A stretch of DNA of 9,305 bases, from NCBI GenBank assembly GCA_003387805.1, contig QGSR01000059.1, positions 1 through 9,305 on the forward strand. Direction: 5' to 3'. Below are positions 7,657-9,305 of this stretch, piece after piece. Source of the stretch: Bacillota bacterium (GTDB taxonomy: Bacteria > Bacillota > Limnochordia > Limnochordales > ZCTH02-B6). A program made the translations under genes and the position numbers. Position 1 is the stretch's first letter. Each line of letters begins with the position of its first letter. The notes under the pieces were generated by a model. It did not search any database. It was not told where the DNA came from and worked only from the letters and a program-made list of their open reading frames with translations.

Positions 7657-8487
7657 ATGACGCTGGGAGTTTTGGCCCACGGGATGCCCGGCACGACGCT
7701 GCGCTGGTGGTACCCGGAAGTGTGGGCCGTGGTACTGGCCTTTTGCACGATTTACTTCTACCTGGTGGGGCCGTTCCGCGAGCGGCACGGGCTGGCGCCC
7801 CGCATGGAGCTGCCGGAGACCCTGTATTTTCTGGCGGCCATGCTGGTCATGTTCGTGTCGGAAGGCACGCCCATCCACCACGTGTCGGAGAAGTTTTTGT
7901 TCAGCATGCACATGACGCAGCACGTGCTGCTCACGATGGTCATGGCGCCGCTGCTGATCCGAGGGACTCCGGGCTGGCTCGTCAGCTACGGCCTGCGGTT
8001 CCCGTGGCTTCGCAAGACGCTGACGTTCCTCACCCGGCCGGTCATCGCGCTGGTCGCGTTCAACGCGGTCAACGCGGCGTGGCACCTGCCGTACTTTTAC
8101 CAGGCGGTGCTGCTGCACCACTGGTTCCACATCGTGCAGCACGTGGTCCTGGTGATCACGGCCCTGATGATGTGGTGGCCCATTTTGAGCCCCTCCCGGG
8201 AGCTGCCCAGGCTGCCTTACGGCGCGCAGACGGTGTACATTTTCCTGTTGCTGCTCCTGCAGCTGCCGGTGTTTGCGCCCATCATCTTCTCCGAGTCTTT
8301 GTTCTACGAGTTTTACGTGGAGGCGCCGGACCTGTGGGGCTTGGAGCCCTTGGCGGATCAGCAGCTGGCCGGCGCCGTCATGCAGCTGGGCGGCATGGCC
8401 ATCATGGTCTACTTCATGGGCCGCGCCTTCTTCCGCTGGGCCAAGGAGGAAACTTCGCCGCGCCTGCGTTCGCCCGAGCGCGCGTGA
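7657..8487 (+). CDS. ctaG: Cytochrome c oxidase assembly factor CtaG (caa3_CtaG family)
   Basis: Multi-pass membrane protein of the caa3_CtaG family, needed in Bacillus for formation of active caa3 oxidase. It is unrelated to the Cox11-type protein that shares the name. It has 276 residues with about seven hydrophobic segments. The family signature is clear: EGTPIHHVSE (69-78), SMHMTQHVLLT (83-93), AWHLPYFYQA (141-150) and LLHHWFHIVQHV (152-163). The cluster of His residues (74, 75, 85, 89, 143, 154, 155, 158, 162) suggests metal handling, which is an inference. The ATG at 7657 has only a modest GAGGGA at 7644-7649. In-frame GTG 7642 and ATG 7584 are possible alternatives, but the latter coincides with the predicted promoter end, and the extra residues would be an Arg-rich tail encoded by the leader hairpin. 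Location beside the cox operon fits the role. Transcription appears separate. Confidence 0.93.
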   Translation: MTLGVLAHGMPGTTLRWWYPEVWAVVLAFCTIYFYLVGPFRERHGLAPRMELPETLYFLAAMLVMFVSEGTPIHHVSEKFLFSMHMTQHVLLTMVMAPLLIRGTPGWLVSYGLRFPWLRKTLTFLTRPVIALVAFNAVNAAWHLPYFYQAVLLHHWFHIVQHVVLVITALMMWWPILSPSRELPRLPYGAQTVYIFLLLLLQLPVFAPIIFSESLFYEFYVEAPDLWGLEPLADQQLAGAVMQLGGMAIMVYFMGRAFFRWAKEETSPRLRSPERA

Positions 8488-8538
8488 GCGCGCGAAAATA
8501 CCGCGAAATGGGGGTCGCCCGCGAACTCCGCTCCGGTG

Positions 8539-8544
8539 TATAAC
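8539..8544 (+). promoter_or_regulatory. Weak -10 candidate for the C39-like peptidase gene
   Basis: TATAAC, 5 of 6 to the -10 consensus, lies 49 bases before the next start codon in a 105-base gap. No convincing -35 is seen at 16-18 bases. The gene could equally be read through from ctaG. Confidence 0.3.
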
Positions 8545-8552
8545 GGGATTGC

Positions 8553-8569
8553 CCCGGGCCCGGCCCGGG
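8553..8569 (+). repeat. 7-bp GC hairpin between ctaG and the C39-like gene
   Basis: CCCGGGC (8553-8559) and GCCCGGG (8563-8569) form a perfect 7-bp stem with a 3-base loop. No T-tract follows, and the ribosome binding site begins ten bases later, so a leader hairpin is more likely than a terminator. Confidence 0.4.
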
Positions 8570-8592
8570 AGCACGGCCGGAGGTGAGGACGG

Positions 8593-9261
8593 ATGAGCGG
8601 ACGACTGTTGCGTTGGCTGCTCCTTGGCGTGCTGGGCGGCGTGGCGCTGGGCGTGGCCACGGGCGCGGGAGAGCGGAGCCGCGCGGCGGCGGTCACGCCG
8701 TACCGAGACCTGCGCTACGAAGGCGTCATCGCCCAGACCGACTGGTACACGTGCGGGCCCGCGGCGGCCGCAACGCTGCTGCGCTATTACATCGGTCTGG
8801 ACGTGGACGAGTCCGACGTTTTGGAAGCCGCGGCGGCCGCGGCGGCCGCGGGCGGTCTGGACGCTTCCGCGGGCGTGTCGGCCCTGGCGCTGGTGCGCAG
8901 CCTGGGGGCCTTCGGCGTGCCGGCCCAAGGGTACCGGCTGACGCCGAAGGCGCTGGCCGACTACTTCCGCCGCGGCGGCCTGCCCGTCATCGCGCACGCG
9001 ACCCGGCCCCGGCAGCACTACGTCGTCGTCGTCGGCCTGGTGGGAGACTTCGCCTTGGTGGCGGACCCGTCGTGGGGCCGGCGCGTCGAGCGCTGGGTGG
9101 ACTTTGCCGCGGACAAAGGCTTTTCCGGGGTGGTCCTGGTGCCGGTGCCCGAGGCGGGGCTCGCGGCGGCGGCCGCCGACGCGCAGCGGCTGGCCCTGGA
9201 GGGGGCGGCCCGGGATCTGCGGCGGCTGGACCGGTTGGGCGCGGAGGTGGGACGCCCATGA
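8593..9261 (+). CDS. Exported C39-like cysteine peptidase domain protein
   Basis: A 222-residue protein with an N-terminal signal peptide or anchor (hydrophobic core about 7-24, possible cleavage near 33), followed by a single papain-like domain of the C39 type. TDWYTCGPAAAATLL (49-63) matches the C39 active-site segment, with Cys54 as nucleophile and Gln48 as oxyanion-hole residue. The catalytic His142 is in RQHYVVVVG and Asp158 in ADPSWG. It lacks the transporter domains of bacteriocin-exporting C39 proteins and has an export signal, so it should act outside the cytoplasm, with unknown substrate. A run of eight Ala (79-86), encoded by a 9-base tandem repeat, interrupts the region after the active-site helix. 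The C-terminal tail (about 185-222) is Ala/Arg-rich. The ATG has an excellent GGAGGTG at 8579-8585. Its TGA overlaps the next start (ATGA). A structural, non-catalytic role remains possible. Confidence 0.82.
   Translation: MSGRLLRWLLLGVLGGVALGVATGAGERSRAAAVTPYRDLRYEGVIAQTDWYTCGPAAAATLLRYYIGLDVDESDVLEAAAAAAAAGGLDASAGVSALALVRSLGAFGVPAQGYRLTPKALADYFRRGGLPVIAHATRPRQHYVVVVGLVGDFALVADPSWGRRVERWVDFAADKGFSGVVLVPVPEAGLAAAAADAQRLALEGAARDLRRLDRLGAEVGRP
8827..8853 (+). repeat. 9-base tandem repeat encoding poly-Ala
   Basis: Two perfect copies of GCCGCGGCG (8827-8835 and 8836-8844) and a third copy differing at its last two bases (8845-8853) encode most of the Ala run of the C39-like protein. Replication slippage would change the Ala run by three residues per unit without a frameshift. 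Confidence 0.7.
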
Positions 9262-9305
9262 CGCGCGGGCGTGGCCGCCGCTGCCGCATCCTGTTGGCCG
9301 GCACC
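9258..9305 (+). CDS. Start of an unidentified gene coupled to the C39-like gene, partial
   Basis: The ATG at 9258-9260 overlaps the preceding TGA in an ATGA junction, and GGAGGTGG (9243-9250) sits seven bases upstream, a very good ribosome binding site. Only 16 codons are visible before the right edge: an Arg-rich start followed by the hydrophobic ILLAG, which could be the beginning of a signal peptide or membrane anchor. No family can be assigned. Its coupling suggests the product works with, or is made in step with, the C39-like peptidase. Confidence 0.6.
   Translation, partial: MTRGRGRRCRILLAGT

Noticed and set aside
7411..9018. A 535-codon minus-strand open frame opposite ctaG and the C39-like gene.
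   Set aside because: Its translation is low-complexity and antisense to recognisable proteins; no ribosome binding site or family resemblance supports it.

Overview
The window is GC-rich and looks like a chromosomal segment of an aerobic (or facultatively aerobic) bacterium. I infer a high-GC Bacillota lineage of the Thermaerobacter / Symbiobacterium / Limnochordia kind. The reasons are strong AGGAGGTG-type ribosome binding sites, frequent TTG and GTG starts, and a Bacillus-style caa3 oxidase with the caa3-type CtaG assembly factor. Taxonomy cannot be fixed from this window alone. The long-form IspG and the absence of lipobox cysteines on the two exported proteins fit that placement less well.

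Layout. (1) Bases 1-713, minus strand: N-terminal part of a family 5 (oligopeptide/dipeptide type) ABC transporter substrate-binding protein, running off the left edge. (2) 714-985: a divergent intergenic region with a good extended -10 promoter facing right. (3) 986-2269: ispG, isoprenoid precursor synthesis by the MEP pathway. (4) 2411-3280: a 3-hydroxybutyryl-CoA dehydrogenase-like gene with its own strong ribosome binding site. (5) 3281-3456: a leader/regulatory region with a GC-rich stem-loop and two tandem dyad symmetries. (6) 3457-7430: a compact cytochrome c oxidase operon, subunit II with a fused cytochrome c domain (coxB/ctaC), I (coxA/ctaD), III (coxC/ctaE) and IV (coxD/ctaF), closed by a near-perfect 29-base palindromic terminator. 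(7) 7657-8487: ctaG, from a separate extended -10 promoter. (8) 8593-9261: an exported C39-like cysteine peptidase whose stop overlaps the start of a further gene cut by the right edge.

How the genes fit together. The four cox genes encode a caa3-type terminal oxidase: electrons pass from the fused heme c to CuA, heme a and the heme a3/CuB site, and protons are pumped. CtaG is expected to help mature that oxidase. Heme A synthesis genes (ctaA, ctaB) and a Sco copper chaperone are not present here. IspG could supply the isoprenoid for quinone and for the heme A farnesyl tail, but that link is only metabolic and ispG has its own promoter. No link of the acyl-CoA dehydrogenase or the C39-like protein to the oxidase can be shown from sequence.

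Most of the window is familiar. The least explained parts are the tandem dyads before coxB, the Asn-to-Thr change at a catalytic position of the dehydrogenase, and the C39-like peptidase with its coupled, truncated partner. No tRNA, rRNA, CRISPR array or insertion sequence was seen.
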